The notes: generated from the letters alone by a model not told the origin. DNA of 64,000 nucleotides from Leptothrix sp. (in: b-proteobacteria) (GCA_013822685.1 PNKV01000016.1:1-64000); one strand, 5' to 3'; numbered from the stretch's first letter, positions 23,231-33,109 are shown. Numbers and translations are program-made.

Positions 23231-25768
23231 TCATGACTCATGAATATGAGTGCGCCCAAGCCAAGCTGCTTCCTTTCTCGCCGTGGCATCCTCTGATCTG
23301 GCGCCATGCTCAATGAGCGAACCGTCAGCGACCATCGCATCCAGATCGATCACCACATCGGCCATGGCGGTCAACTCCGGGGTCTGCGACACGTAGAACT
23401 CGCGCCGGTAGCCACCCAGGCGCAAGACCTCGCGCTTCATGGCCATGAACATCCGCTTGCGCTCAGGATCGAGCGCGCCATCGGCCTCGTCGGAAAACAG
23501 TGTGTCGTAAGACCGGCCCGAGTGCTGCGCCAGGTAGAGCGCCACAGCACGGGTCAGGCATTCGTTGACCCAGACCCGTTCGCCCCCACTCATCAGCCCC
23601 ACGCTTTTGCTGTCACCCGACTCGCCGTCATGCACAAGGATGTCGAAGCCTTCGCGCTGCTCGCCTTTGCCCGTCTCCACCAGGGTGAGGATGGACACCG
23701 TGAAGCGCGGGCCATAGCAGGCCAGCAGCAAATCGTTGGCCAGCCCCGACAAGGCCGGGCCCGCATCATCGATGGCCAAGGCGATCAGGCCATCGTTGCT
23801 CATGCAGCGGGCGAACAGGTTCCAGGCGCCCAGGCTGCCCTCGACGCGGGACATGCGCGCCTCGACTTGCGCCCGCCGGGCCGCCAGCGCTTGCGCCTGC
23901 TCCGTCAAGCCGACCAGCGTCTGGGCGTCTCGCTCGGCGACAAGGTGGACCTGCTCCGCAGCCGTCACGGCCAGGGCGGACCGGGTCTGCGCCTGGTCGG
24001 CGGCCTCCAACTGAGGCGAGTCAAAGGGTGCGGGCAAGGTCGCCAGCACGCCATCGAGGCGATCCAGCGCATCCCGGTAATGCTGCGCCTGCTGGGCCAA
24101 CTGTTGGCTGATGTGCTGCCGTCCCGACATGATCTGCTGGCGTTCCGACTGCTCGTCGGCCGTCTCGGTCCTGTGGGTGCCATCTGGATCGGGGCCGAGG
24201 GCCGTCAGCTCCGCCTCAATCGCCAACAAGGACGAACGCGCGTGCTCGATCTGAACGGACTTGGCCGCCAGCATCGCAAACCGAGACACCCGGGCTCGGG
24301 CCACCTCCACGCGGCGCTCGGCCCAGATCAGGGACTGCGGTGCCGATGACAGCACATCGCGCTGCTTGCGGATCGCAACAATCTCTTGCAGCACAACGAC
24401 CTTGTCAGCAGCCAAGCTCGCAATCTGAGCCTTCGCACTGGGAATCAGCGCCTGGGCTTCCCGCGCATCGCCCAGCAGTTTGCACTGGCCCTGCAGATCG
24501 GTGCCAACGCAGGGGACCTCGCCCACCAGGCCGAAGCGATGGGCCAATTCCTGCTCCCTGAGCACCGCCCTGCCCGCGTCCTGCTCGATGTTCGCCAGCT
24601 TTTGCGTCAACAACCGCTCAGCCCCCTGGCAATGGGTCAGCTTCTCCACGCGCTGACTGCAAGCAGCGATCCTCGCGTCACGCAAGGCCAGCATCTGCTC
24701 GGCCAGTGGCAAACGGGCGCCTGCCCTTCGCACGGCATCCTGCACCTTGAGCGTTGCCAGGCAGTCACGGCGTGATCCGGTCAGAACGGCGCGCCGGTTG
24801 CGCTCTTGTGCCAACCGTGTCGTCACGCGTTGGTCAAGCCGCTCAAGCCGCTGCACCTCGCCTTGATCCTGGGTCTTGAGCGCGTTGATGGTTTGTGTGC
24901 CCGTGTCGATCAGGGCTTTGCGCTCGGCCAGCAACTGCGCACGCCGGGCATCAGTGGCCTGAGACTGGTCGCGCTCGGCCACCAGGCGGGCATGGCGAGA
25001 CCGGTCGGCATCCAGCACCACCTGTGCCGATAGGCGGTCGGCCAGCGCCTGCTGCACGCGGGCCGATGCATCACGCAAGCGCTGCTTCCCCGCATCGATG
25101 CGCGCTTGCTCCGCGTCCAGCCCGGTCAGTTCCTGTCGGATCACCAGCAGCCCGGCCTTGATCAGCTTGGCCGTCTCGCTGGCCTTCTGGCCTAAGGCCC
25201 GGATCTCGTCCTGGCCCAGCAGGTCGGACAACAGCGTCTTGATCTCCGCGTTGCGGTAGGTGCTTAGTTGGCGCTTGCCTTGCGCCGAGAACACCGAGGT
25301 GAAAAAGGTGTCGGCGCTGCCGCAAATGGCTTCAACGCAGCGGTTGTAGGTCTCGACCTTGCCATCGGACACCAGGCCATCCTCCAGGCGAACGGGCGAC
25401 CATTGGCCCGCGTCATCGAGCACATGGAGGTAAGCCTCCGTCTTGCGCCGACCGTTGAGGCGGATCACCACCTGGGAGCGATAGCAGCGGCCGCCATGAG
25501 CCCAGGTCAGGTGCTTTTCGTTCTCGGGCAGGCAGACATGGTCGTAGTAGGAAAAGCCACCCGGGCCGCTCAAGGCCGCGCGCGACGGCATCGTGAGGTA
25601 GGGATGCATGTTGTCCATCAGCGTGGTCTTGCCACGCCCGTTGGCACCGGCGATGGCGATCAGTTCAGCGTCATCAGCCAAGCGCTCGAAGTCCAGGGTC
25701 AGCAGTTCTTGGCCGAGACCAGCACGGATGCCCCGAAAGCCTTTGAGGACGAGTTTGAGTGGTTGCAT
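23231..25768 (-). CDS. SbcC/Rad50-like AAA ATPase with long coiled coils
   Basis: 845 residues from the ATG at 25768 (GGAG 7 bases upstream). Walker A GANGRGKTT is at 41-49. Long Arg/Gln/Ala-rich coiled coils follow. A Cys pair eight residues apart (PCVGTDLQGQCKLL) falls at about 422-431, almost exactly mid-protein, where Rad50 has its zinc hook. The ABC signature MSGGERVWVNE and Walker B TLFSDEADGALD lie near the C-terminus. SbcC proteins normally work with the SbcD nuclease, but no nuclease gene is adjacent. A role in DNA-end processing, plasmid maintenance or defence is inferred. Confidence 0.88.
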   Translation of the reverse strand: MQPLKLVLKGFRGIRAGLGQELLTLDFERLADDAELIAIAGANGRGKTTLMDNMHPYLTMPSRAALSGPGGFSYYDHVCLPENEKHLTWAHGGRCYRSQVVIRLNGRRKTEAYLHVLDDAGQWSPVRLEDGLVSDGKVETYNRCVEAICGSADTFFTSVFSAQGKRQLSTYRNAEIKTLLSDLLGQDEIRALGQKASETAKLIKAGLLVIRQELTGLDAEQARIDAGKQRLRDASARVQQALADRLSAQVVLDADRSRHARLVAERDQSQATDARRAQLLAERKALIDTGTQTINALKTQDQGEVQRLERLDQRVTTRLAQERNRRAVLTGSRRDCLATLKVQDAVRRAGARLPLAEQMLALRDARIAACSQRVEKLTHCQGAERLLTQKLANIEQDAGRAVLREQELAHRFGLVGEVPCVGTDLQGQCKLLGDAREAQALIPSAKAQIASLAADKVVVLQEIVAIRKQRDVLSSAPQSLIWAERRVEVARARVSRFAMLAAKSVQIEHARSSLLAIEAELTALGPDPDGTHRTETADEQSERQQIMSGRQHISQQLAQQAQHYRDALDRLDGVLATLPAPFDSPQLEAADQAQTRSALAVTAAEQVHLVAERDAQTLVGLTEQAQALAARRAQVEARMSRVEGSLGAWNLFARCMSNDGLIALAIDDAGPALSGLANDLLLACYGPRFTVSILTLVETGKGEQREGFDILVHDGESGDSKSVGLMSGGERVWVNECLTRAVALYLAQHSGRSYDTLFSDEADGALDPERKRMFMAMKREVLRLGGYRREFYVSQTPELTAMADVVIDLDAMVADGSLIEHGARSEDATARKEAAWLGRTHIHES

Positions 25769-25808
25769 GGTTGGCTCCAGCAGATTGCTGGAACCAGTTT
25801 CCAACGTG

Positions 25809-25837
25809 ATGTCATGTTGTCAACGTCGGCTTGTCAA
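25809..25837 (-). promoter_or_regulatory. Possible promoter of the SbcC-like gene
   Basis: On the minus strand a perfect TTGACA (25832-25837) is separated by 17 bases from TGACAT (25809-25814), a weak -10 element. It ends about 40 bases before the start codon. The remaining bases up to the next gene at 26062 show nothing else. Confidence 0.35.
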
Positions 25838-26061
25838 TGGCGTTCAGACACTCCATTCAGGCTCATGACGGGGCAGGAACCACCCGGAGCGGAAGTTCGG
25901 GTTTGCCCAACAATCGAACGCTCTGCAGCGATTACGGTCGGTGATCTCCGGTCGCGAATGGTCGCTAGTCAGCAGCAACCGCCCCCCGCTTCTGGCTGCA
26001 GGCGCGAATTCGAATGGGCTACCTTGCTGCCATTGCAGCTCTACGGCTCAAGCCACCGAGG

Positions 26062-27285
26062 TCACCAGGCCATGTCTGCCGCACTTTCGAATTGGTTTGT
26101 CAGATGATCAACGAGACTCTTCATTTCTGACTCCGAATTCATGGCCTGTACATAGGTACCGTCCGCCGCGTACGACAGGATACTCGGAAGGGGACTGAAG
26201 ATGTAATGCCGGGCCGGCGCCAACGCGCCTGCCCACAGGTGCTCAAGAAACGACTCGATCTCCAACATTGCCGCGGCTTCATCAAAGGCCACTCGGCCCG
26301 TCAGGCTGACGCGATGATCTCGGTCATTGGTCAGACGTACAGGAACGGCCCCGGCACCCGAGTGAAAGTCAAACGCCTGGCCTTCCTTGCCGAACGCTCC
26401 GTGCGCCACGAAGTTCCTGACCTGCGCGCGAAGCTCCAAGAGCTTGTCATAGTGCGCCTTGGTCTCCTTGTCCGAGATGTCCAGCGCGGACTTGAACTTT
26501 GCGATCCAGTTGTCTTCTGCAAGCTCCGCGACTTGGGTCCCAACCGTCAGCCTTCCCTGAAGTATCGCAAGGTGAATGAACGCGTGTTCAGTCCAGCTGA
26601 AAAATGCTTCAATGGCCGCTTGCGCATACCACTTCGCTTGCTTACAGACAGTCAACCAGGATGAGATGAGGGCGCCATTAACCTGGTCGATCGATTGACT
26701 TCGTTGGGATCTCGACTGGATGGCCAAAGCCTCACCTTCATCCACCTGCGCTTTGAACCGATCGCGAAAATAGATGTATCGGTCGAACAGCTCAGCGCTC
26801 TTGTTGAACACATTTAGCTCGGATGTCGAGATCGCTTGTTGCGCTCGCCATTGAAAATACGGCTCCGCAACAGCAATCGCCTTCTTGATCACCGCAGCGA
26901 TGGCGGCAGCATCCTCTTCTGCTTGTTCGCTTGGCTGGCCGCTCGTCCTTGCATTGGGATCCAAATTGGGCGCAAAGATGCCGAGCCCCATCTTTCTGTG
27001 CTCGATCCCGTACAGGCGCCCGCGAAATCGCACAGGGATGGTCCATGCAGTTTTTTCCCATTGACCAAGACTCGGAAACGCAAGCAAATCTATAAGAAGA
27101 AAGTAGACCAGGTAGTAGGGCGGAAGACTGCGGCCTGCATTCGTTCGCGCCGACAGCATCAATCCGCGCCCTTCTTCGGCAGACCGAGGGGCTCCCGCCG
27201 GCTCCAGCTCATGAAGTGCTGCTCGCGCTATTTCGCGCAGATGCTCTGGTATCGACGGTGCGGCGGCTGGCTTCCTGGATTTCAC
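26062..27285 (-). CDS. HEPN-motif protein, possible RNase effector
   Basis: 407 residues from a GTG with AGAAGGAAA upstream. The C-terminal half contains a helical bundle with FFSWTEHAFIHLAIL (229-243) and LRAQVRNFVAHGAFG, where Arg290, Asn291 and His295 make the RNxxxH (Rx4-6H) signature of HEPN ribonucleases. The N-terminal 200 residues, with a PPYYLVYFLLIDLLAFP hydrophobic segment (55-71), are unassigned. HEPN proteins cut RNA in toxin-antitoxin and abortive-infection systems. No antitoxin nucleotidyltransferase is next to it; its neighbour is the divergent Gabija-like pair. The defence role is inferred from motif and location. Confidence 0.65.
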   Translation of the reverse strand: MKSRKPAAAPSIPEHLREIARAALHELEPAGAPRSAEEGRGLMLSARTNAGRSLPPYYLVYFLLIDLLAFPSLGQWEKTAWTIPVRFRGRLYGIEHRKMGLGIFAPNLDPNARTSGQPSEQAEEDAAAIAAVIKKAIAVAEPYFQWRAQQAISTSELNVFNKSAELFDRYIYFRDRFKAQVDEGEALAIQSRSQRSQSIDQVNGALISSWLTVCKQAKWYAQAAIEAFFSWTEHAFIHLAILQGRLTVGTQVAELAEDNWIAKFKSALDISDKETKAHYDKLLELRAQVRNFVAHGAFGKEGQAFDFHSGAGAVPVRLTNDRDHRVSLTGRVAFDEAAAMLEIESFLEHLWAGALAPARHYIFSPLPSILSYAADGTYVQAMNSESEMKSLVDHLTNQFESAADMAW

Positions 27286-27755
27286 GACTTTCCTTCTCGA
27301 GAATGAACCTCGATGTCCTTAGTGGCAAACCTTGGGCAGTCTAACTTTCACCGGGGCGCAGTCAGAGGCAACGGCTTCAGGAATGCGTTTGTAGAACGCT
27401 TTGTCCAAGCTACCGTCACTCGACGAACTGGATCGAGTGTCTCTGCCAAGCCTGAAGCGGGCTTTTTCGACTGGCGGCTCAGCAGCGGGAGCCGCCGTTC
27501 GCTTCCATTTCTTGAACGGCGGCGCTAAGCCCTAACGCTGCCACCGACGCGCCGGTCCGGCTTAGTGTTCGAGATGAAGCGGGGGCTGTCTCTTGCCCGG
27601 CAACACCCGAGTCGGCTGACGATCGCCCACCACTGACCGGCCTCCTCGCCGCGTCGCAGAGTTTGTGGCCGGTCTAAGCGGCGATTGGGACGCTCACAAT
27701 GGCGTGCTGCGCTGAAACGGGCTGCCGCTTGTAAGATCGCTCGAAGGGAGACCAC
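27286..27755. other. 470-base divergent intergenic region
   Basis: Between the HEPN-motif gene and gajA. It holds several short GC-rich inverted segments and a degenerate plus-strand frame from 27313 without family signature. Promoters for both neighbours should be here, but none stands out. The last 15 bases give the GGGAG ribosome site of gajA. Confidence 0.4.
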
Positions 27756-29702
27756 ATGAAGCTAATTCGACTTCGATTATCCAACTTTCGTTCCTTCGGT
27801 CCTGAACCCACCGTACTCGAGCTGGCCGACATAACGTTCTTGCTCGGGCCAAACGGCGCAGGCAAGACCGCCGTGCTTCAGGCCCTCTCACGCATGTTCG
27901 GCCTCGACCCCGCGCAGCGGAGGATCAAGCGATCCGATTTTCACGTTCCGGCTAGCGAAGCGCCGGAGGACGCCCCTGAACAGCGGACCCTCTGGATCGA
28001 AGCGGAATTCGAGTTTCCCGAACTGGAACAGGATGATGCCGATGGGGCGGTACTTCCGGCGGTGCCTGGCAATTTCGCGCACATGCAACTGGTGGCGGCG
28101 GAAGGCCCGGCGCAGGTTCGCTTCCGGCTGAAGGCGACCATCGATCAGGACGACGACATTGAAGAAGGCTTCACGTTCGTCATCAGCGAAGACGATGATG
28201 GAAACCCAACCGAAGAGAGCCGCGTATCGAAGCAGGACCGGAGCGCTATCCAAGTCCACTACTTGCCAGCCCGACGCGACCCTGCCGACCACATCTCCTA
28301 TTCTGCCAACGCGCTACTCGGGCGAGCTCTTCGGTCGGCGGACTGGAGCGCTGAGCGCGAGGAGATCGGTACGCTGACGGAACAAATTGGCGATGAACTC
28401 CGGGAAAATGCTGCTATCGACGGGATCTCTGCCGCGCTGACCGACCGATGGGGGGGCCTGCACAAGGGTAGCCACTACACAAACCCGTCGGTCTCTTTCG
28501 GGCGAAACGAGATCGAGAACCTTCTGCGGCATCTGAGCATCGGGTTCACGCCCGGTCACGGCGAGAACATCGTGGACTTCACCCGGCTCAGCGACGGTCA
28601 GCAGTCCCTGCTCTACGTTTCGCTGGTGCTCGCGATGCACGATATCGGCAGTAAGGTCTTGAGCGGCGAGCTGGCCGAAGCGTTTGACATTGACAAGCTG
28701 CGTCCCGCTGTCTTCACCCTCATTGCCATCGAGGAGCCAGAGAACAGCTTGTCGCCCCACTATCTCGGGCGCGTTGTCAGGACGCTGACGACCTTCGCCG
28801 AGGGAAAGGATAGCCAGGCACTGTTAGCGACGCATGCACCGTCGCTCTTGCGCCGGGTGCCGCCGGAGTTGGTCCGGTACCTTCGCCTGAACGAAGAGCG
28901 GAGCACCGTCATCAAGGGCATTGAACTCCCTGAGGACGAGTCAGCACAGAAGTTTGTTCGCGAAGGCGTCCAAGCCTTTCCAGAGCTCTATTTCTCTCGC
29001 CTGGTCGTCCTGGGTGAAGGTGACAGCGAGCAGATCGTGCTCCCGCGTCTACTGGAGGCACGAGGCATCCTCGCCGATGACGCATCCATCTCGGTCGCAC
29101 CTCTCGGCGGACGCCACGTCAATCACCTTTGGCGGCTCCTGAACGGCCTTGGCATCCCGCATGTCACGCTGCTGGACCTCGATGTGGCGCGGTTTCAGGG
29201 CGGATGGGGCCGTATCAAGTACGCCGCCAATCAACTTCTGCGCTACGCGGACATCGATGGCAACGACCTGACGCAGGAAGAGATCGACGACATCCCAAAG
29301 TGGAATTCCAACGACGGAATCATCCTTGGCGATCTGGGCTGGGTCGCCCGCCTTGAGGCGCTCGGGGTCTACTTCTCAACGCCGCTCGATCTCGACTTGA
29401 TGATGATGACGCACTACCCGGCTGCGTATCGCGTGACGGACGACGATCTGGATGAGCCCGACGAAGACACGATCAAGGCCGTGCTTGGCAAGAGCCATGA
29501 CGCGCTTGGGGGGCAGTACACCGACGAACAGCAAAGTTACTTCGATGCCTACCATCGTAGGTTCAAGCTCGACAGCAAGCCCACCTCGCATATCCGCGCA
29601 ATGGCGAACTTAGATGACAACGCGCTTATCGCGGACATGCCCGATGTGCTCGATCGTATGTTCGATGCGGTTGAGGCCATGCTCGCGGACCTACCCGAAT
29701 GA
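27756..29702 (+). CDS. gajA: Gabija GajA-like OLD-family ATPase/TOPRIM nuclease
   Basis: 648 residues. The N-terminal ABC-type ATPase has Walker A GPNGAGKT (31-38), a signature near FTRLSDGQQSLL, and Walker B LIAIEEPENSLSP (about 320-332). The C-terminal TOPRIM domain has VVLGEGDSE with Glu421 and LLDLDVA with Asp474 and Asp476. In Gabija, GajA is a DNA-nicking endonuclease held in check by nucleotides and released during infection. GGGAG precedes the ATG. The stop overlaps the next start (ATGA). It is somewhat longer than characterised GajA (about 580 residues); a class 2 OLD protein outside Gabija is the alternative. Confidence 0.8.
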   Translation: MKLIRLRLSNFRSFGPEPTVLELADITFLLGPNGAGKTAVLQALSRMFGLDPAQRRIKRSDFHVPASEAPEDAPEQRTLWIEAEFEFPELEQDDADGAVLPAVPGNFAHMQLVAAEGPAQVRFRLKATIDQDDDIEEGFTFVISEDDDGNPTEESRVSKQDRSAIQVHYLPARRDPADHISYSANALLGRALRSADWSAEREEIGTLTEQIGDELRENAAIDGISAALTDRWGGLHKGSHYTNPSVSFGRNEIENLLRHLSIGFTPGHGENIVDFTRLSDGQQSLLYVSLVLAMHDIGSKVLSGELAEAFDIDKLRPAVFTLIAIEEPENSLSPHYLGRVVRTLTTFAEGKDSQALLATHAPSLLRRVPPELVRYLRLNEERSTVIKGIELPEDESAQKFVREGVQAFPELYFSRLVVLGEGDSEQIVLPRLLEARGILADDASISVAPLGGRHVNHLWRLLNGLGIPHVTLLDLDVARFQGGWGRIKYAANQLLRYADIDGNDLTQEEIDDIPKWNSNDGIILGDLGWVARLEALGVYFSTPLDLDLMMMTHYPAAYRVTDDDLDEPDEDTIKAVLGKSHDALGGQYTDEQQSYFDAYHRRFKLDSKPTSHIRAMANLDDNALIADMPDVLDRMFDAVEAMLADLPE

Positions 29703-31360
29703 TCAGGGTCGATCATTGGTCCCCAGCAGACGGCCTCTCCCTTGAGCCGAACGCACTCGCGGCGGCCAAAGAGATGGACCGCAACCTAGCGCTGACCGCC
29801 GGACCAGGCGCAGGCAAGACAGAGATGCTGGCGCAGCGTGCCGATTTCCTGCTGCGCACCGGCGAGTGCCGATATCCGAAGCGCATCCTGGCGATTTCGT
29901 TCAAGGTCGATGCCAGTCAGAACCTTAAAGCCCGGGTCCGCAAGCGTTGCGGATCGGAGCTTGCGGCACGCTTTGACAGCCACACGTTCCATGCTCTTGC
30001 GAAGCGCATCATCGACCGCTTCCGGCCTGTACTGACCGGTCATGATGCGCTTGATCCGGACTACAGCATCGGGAAACATCGTGTTCAGAGGCGAACCATC
30101 ACTTTCGACGACATGGTGCCGCTTGCGGTCAAGATTGTGGAGTCAAGTCAGATCGCGCGCAACGCGATCCGTCAGACCTACAGCCATGTGTTCCTTGATG
30201 AGTTTCAGGACTGCACGAACTCGCAGTACGAACTCATCAAGGCTTGCTTCCAGGACACGACTGTCCGGCTGACCGCGGTCGGCGACACGAAGCAACGAAT
30301 CATGGGATGGGCCGGGGCGCTTGAAGGAATCTTCCGGAGCTACGCGGGAGACTTCGACGCACTTCCACTAAACCTGTATCAGAACTTCCGGTCGGAGCCG
30401 AGGTTGCGCCGCATGCAGAACGCAATGGTGCACGTCATGGACCCACCCGCAGCACTCGACGACGTTGACCTTCCCGGCGACGAGGGCGAGATCGAAATTC
30501 TGCGGTTCGACAATGATGATGACGAAGCGGAGGCGCTAACAGATTCCGTGCGCGGCTGGATAGAAAACGAAGGTGTCAATCCTTCCGAGATCGCAGTTCT
30601 GGTCTGCAAGCAGCAAAACCTTTACTGCCAGAAGCTGCGTGCCGCGCTGGATGCTAAGGGCGTCCCCTACCGCGATGAGGATTCAACCCAAAACCTAGCA
30701 TCCGAGCCAGTTGCGAACCTGATCGTCGATTTCCTTCTCGTCGCGGCAGGCCAGCGGCAGCCCGGCCCCTTTCAGCGCCTACTTGACCTTATGGTGTTCG
30801 GGCGTGGGCTCGATCAGGAACACGAATATAGCGCTCGATCCCGGTGGAACCGCTTCATCGCGGCCGTCAAACAGCGGCTTACGGCAGAGCAGGCCGATCT
30901 TGCAGACATCGACGACCTACGGACCATCGTCGGCGAGCTTCTGGACATCGTCGGACGCGATGCCGTGGTCGGCCTCTCGTCCGAGTACGCACAGGGAGAC
31001 TACCTGCAACAGCAGATCGACGCGACCATTGACCGTGCGCACTCATTGTTGGCGGACGGTGACGATTCGGCGAAGGCCCTCGCCTCGTTCTCGGGCGACC
31101 GGGCCGTGCGCATCATGTCGATCCACAAGAGCAAGGGACTGGAGTTCGACACAGTCGTGGTGCTGGGTGTCGAGAGTCAAACCTTCTGGGGCGACCAGGA
31201 CGCCGAGCGCTCGGCCTTCTTCGTCGGCATCTCGCGCGCCAAGCGTCGCTTGTACCTGACGGTCTGCCAGGAAAGAGAACAGCCTGAAGGGGCCAGGTAC
31301 TGGAAGGTCGCGCGGACGGAGCATGAAGAGTTTGTCGGATACGCGACCCCCTACCTGTAG
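29699..31360 (+). CDS. gajB: Gabija GajB-like UvrD/Rep-family helicase
   Basis: 553 residues. SF1A motifs are present: Walker A AGPGAGKT (34-41), FLDEFQDC (about 165-172), GDTKQRIMGWAGA, LYQNFRS, VRIMSIHKSKGLEFD, and motif VI GISRAKRRLY (about 508-517). In Gabija, GajB senses DNA ends and assembles with GajA. The four-base overlap with gajA and the pairing OLD nuclease plus UvrD-like helicase are the basis of the system call. It is the last gene of the island, only 132 bases from guaA. Confidence 0.85.
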   Translation: MIRVDHWSPADGLSLEPNALAAAKEMDRNLALTAGPGAGKTEMLAQRADFLLRTGECRYPKRILAISFKVDASQNLKARVRKRCGSELAARFDSHTFHALAKRIIDRFRPVLTGHDALDPDYSIGKHRVQRRTITFDDMVPLAVKIVESSQIARNAIRQTYSHVFLDEFQDCTNSQYELIKACFQDTTVRLTAVGDTKQRIMGWAGALEGIFRSYAGDFDALPLNLYQNFRSEPRLRRMQNAMVHVMDPPAALDDVDLPGDEGEIEILRFDNDDDEAEALTDSVRGWIENEGVNPSEIAVLVCKQQNLYCQKLRAALDAKGVPYRDEDSTQNLASEPVANLIVDFLLVAAGQRQPGPFQRLLDLMVFGRGLDQEHEYSARSRWNRFIAAVKQRLTAEQADLADIDDLRTIVGELLDIVGRDAVVGLSSEYAQGDYLQQQIDATIDRAHSLLADGDDSAKALASFSGDRAVRIMSIHKSKGLEFDTVVVLGVESQTFWGDQDAERSAFFVGISRAKRRLYLTVCQEREQPEGARYWKVARTEHEEFVGYATPYL

Positions 31361-31491
31361 CGATGGACGAAAGACACCAGTGAGTCCCATGGTCCGGCGC
31401 AAGCGGGCTACCAAAAACGAAAAAGCCCTTGAAAATCAAGGGCTTGAGTGAATCATTGAGACGTCCTGGGACGCCCTGAAACGCTATTGAA
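31361..31491. other. Probable island junction downstream of guaA
   Basis: The defence genes end at 31360 and the convergent guaA ends at 31492. Within the gap are the guaA terminator, a palindrome-like CGTCC-TG-GGACG (31462-31473) and a repeated TGAATCATT (31449-31457 and 31488-31496, the second overlapping the guaA stop). The 3' end of guaA is a well-known integration hotspot, so an attachment site is likely. The matching repeat and integrase are not in the window. Confidence 0.5.
31418..31445 (-). terminator. Intrinsic terminator of guaA
   Basis: AAGCCCTTG and CAAGGGCTT form a 9-base stem with a 5-base loop; on the minus strand a TTTTTCG tract follows. It ends the guaB-MFS-guaA unit. Confidence 0.85.
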
Positions 31492-33087
31492 TCATTCCCA
31501 CTCAATCGTCGCAGGCGGCTTGCTCGACACGTCGTAAGTGACGCGGTTGATGCCGCGCACCTCATTGATGATCCGGCCCGACACCTTCTTGAGCAAGCTG
31601 TAAGGCAGCTCCGCCCAGTCCGCCGTCATGAAGTCACTGGTCTGCACCGCCCGCAGCGCCACCACGTAGTCATACGTGCGGCCATCGCCCATCACGCCCA
31701 CGCTCTTGACCGGCAGGAACACGGTGAACGCCTGCGAGGTCAACTCGTACCAGGTCTTGCCCGTGGCTGGATCGATCGCGTTGCGCAGCTCTTCGATGAA
31801 GATGTGGTCAGCACGGCGCAGCAGATCGGCGAAATCCTTGCGCACCTCGCCGAGGATACGAACACCCAATCCAGGGCCGGGGAATGGGTGGCGGTAGACC
31901 ATGTCGGCGGGCAGGCCCAGGGCCACACCCAGCGCGCGCACTTCGTCCTTGAACAGCTCGCGCAGCGGTTCCAGCAGCTTCAAGCCCAGCTTCTCGGGCA
32001 AGCCGCCCACGTTGTGGTGACTCTTGATGGTGGCCTTCTTGCTGGCCGTGCCGCCTGATTCGACCACATCGGGGTAGATGGTGCCCTGGGCCAGCCACTT
32101 GGCGCCCTTGTTGCCTTCGCCCTTGAGCTTGTTGGCTTCGGCCAGGAAGACCTCAACGAACTCGCGGCCGATGATCTTGCGCTTGGCTTCCGGGTCAGTC
32201 ACGCCTTTCAGGTGGCCCATGAACTGCTCAGTGGCCTCCACATGAACCACCTTGGCATGCAGGCGGCCGGCGAACATTTCCATCACCGCCTTGCCTTCAT
32301 TCAGGCGCAGCAAGCCGTGGTCCACGAAAACGCAGGTCAACTGGTCGCCAATGGCGCGGTGGATCAAGGCAGCTGCCACGCTGGAATCGACACCACCGCT
32401 CAAGCCCAGGATGACTTCTTCATCGCCCACCTGCTCGCGGATCTTGGCCACGGCTTCGGCGATGTAGTCGCCCATGATCCAGTCGCCCTTGCAGCCAGCG
32501 ATGTCGCGCACGAAGCGCGTCAGCATGGCGTGGCCTTGCACGGTGTGCGTCACCTCGGGGTGGAACTGCACGGCGTAATAACGCTTGGCTTCGTTGGCCA
32601 TGCCGGCAATGGGGCAGCTGGGCGTCGAGGCCATCAAAGTGAAGCCCTCGGGCAAGGCCGTGACCTTGTCGCCGTGGCTCATCCACACCTTGAGCATGCC
32701 GTGGCCTTCGGCCGTGCTGAAGTCTTCAATGCCATCAAGCAGCTTGGTGTGGCCCAGCGCGCGGACCTCGGCATAGCCGAACTCGCGGTGATCGCTCCAC
32801 TCGACCTTGCCGCCCAGTTGCACGGCCATGGTCTGCATGCCGTAGCAGATGCCCAGCACGGGCACGCCCAAATCCCAGACGGCCTGCGGCGCGCGCAGTT
32901 GGTGGTCTTCGTAGGTGCTGGCGTGGCTGCCCGACAGGATGATGGCCTTGGGCGCGAAGCCGCGGATGAACTCATCCGACACATCATTGGGGTGGATCTC
33001 GCAATACACGTGGGCTTCGCGGACGCGGCGCGCGATGAGCTGGGTGACTTGAGAGCCGAAGTCAAGGATCAGAACTTTGTCATGCAT
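31492..33087 (-). CDS. guaA: GMP synthase (glutamine-hydrolysing)
   Basis: 531 residues, normal length. The N-terminal class I glutamine amidotransferase has the nucleophile Cys in LGICYGMQ and the His/Glu pair in QFHPEVTH. The ATP-pyrophosphatase domain has LSGGVDSS. The C-terminal dimerisation domain ends in [15 protein letters not shown], the canonical GuaA terminus. It converts XMP to GMP using ATP and glutamine, the last step of guanine nucleotide synthesis. It lies 22 bases after the MFS gene in the guaB unit. Its 3' end borders the island. Confidence 0.98.
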   Translation of the reverse strand: MHDKVLILDFGSQVTQLIARRVREAHVYCEIHPNDVSDEFIRGFAPKAIILSGSHASTYEDHQLRAPQAVWDLGVPVLGICYGMQTMAVQLGGKVEWSDHREFGYAEVRALGHTKLLDGIEDFSTAEGHGMLKVWMSHGDKVTALPEGFTLMASTPSCPIAGMANEAKRYYAVQFHPEVTHTVQGHAMLTRFVRDIAGCKGDWIMGDYIAEAVAKIREQVGDEEVILGLSGGVDSSVAAALIHRAIGDQLTCVFVDHGLLRLNEGKAVMEMFAGRLHAKVVHVEATEQFMGHLKGVTDPEAKRKIIGREFVEVFLAEANKLKGEGNKGAKWLAQGTIYPDVVESGGTASKKATIKSHHNVGGLPEKLGLKLLEPLRELFKDEVRALGVALGLPADMVYRHPFPGPGLGVRILGEVRKDFADLLRRADHIFIEELRNAIDPATGKTWYELTSQAFTVFLPVKSVGVMGDGRTYDYVVALRAVQTSDFMTADWAELPYSLLKKVSGRIINEVRGINRVTYDVSSKPPATIEWE

Positions 33088-33109
33088 GGTGAAAATCTCG
33101 AGAAATCAA

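Noticed and set aside
27313-27528. A 71-codon frame with a GNGFRNAFVERF stretch resembling a transposase fragment
   Set aside because: The resemblance is confined to a few residues, with no terminal repeats or catalytic residues. Insufficient to call an insertion-sequence remnant.
1-31360. Search for an integrase, transfer genes or CRISPR repeats in the accessory region
   Set aside because: None found. The mobile-element interpretation rests on gene content and the guaA junction only.
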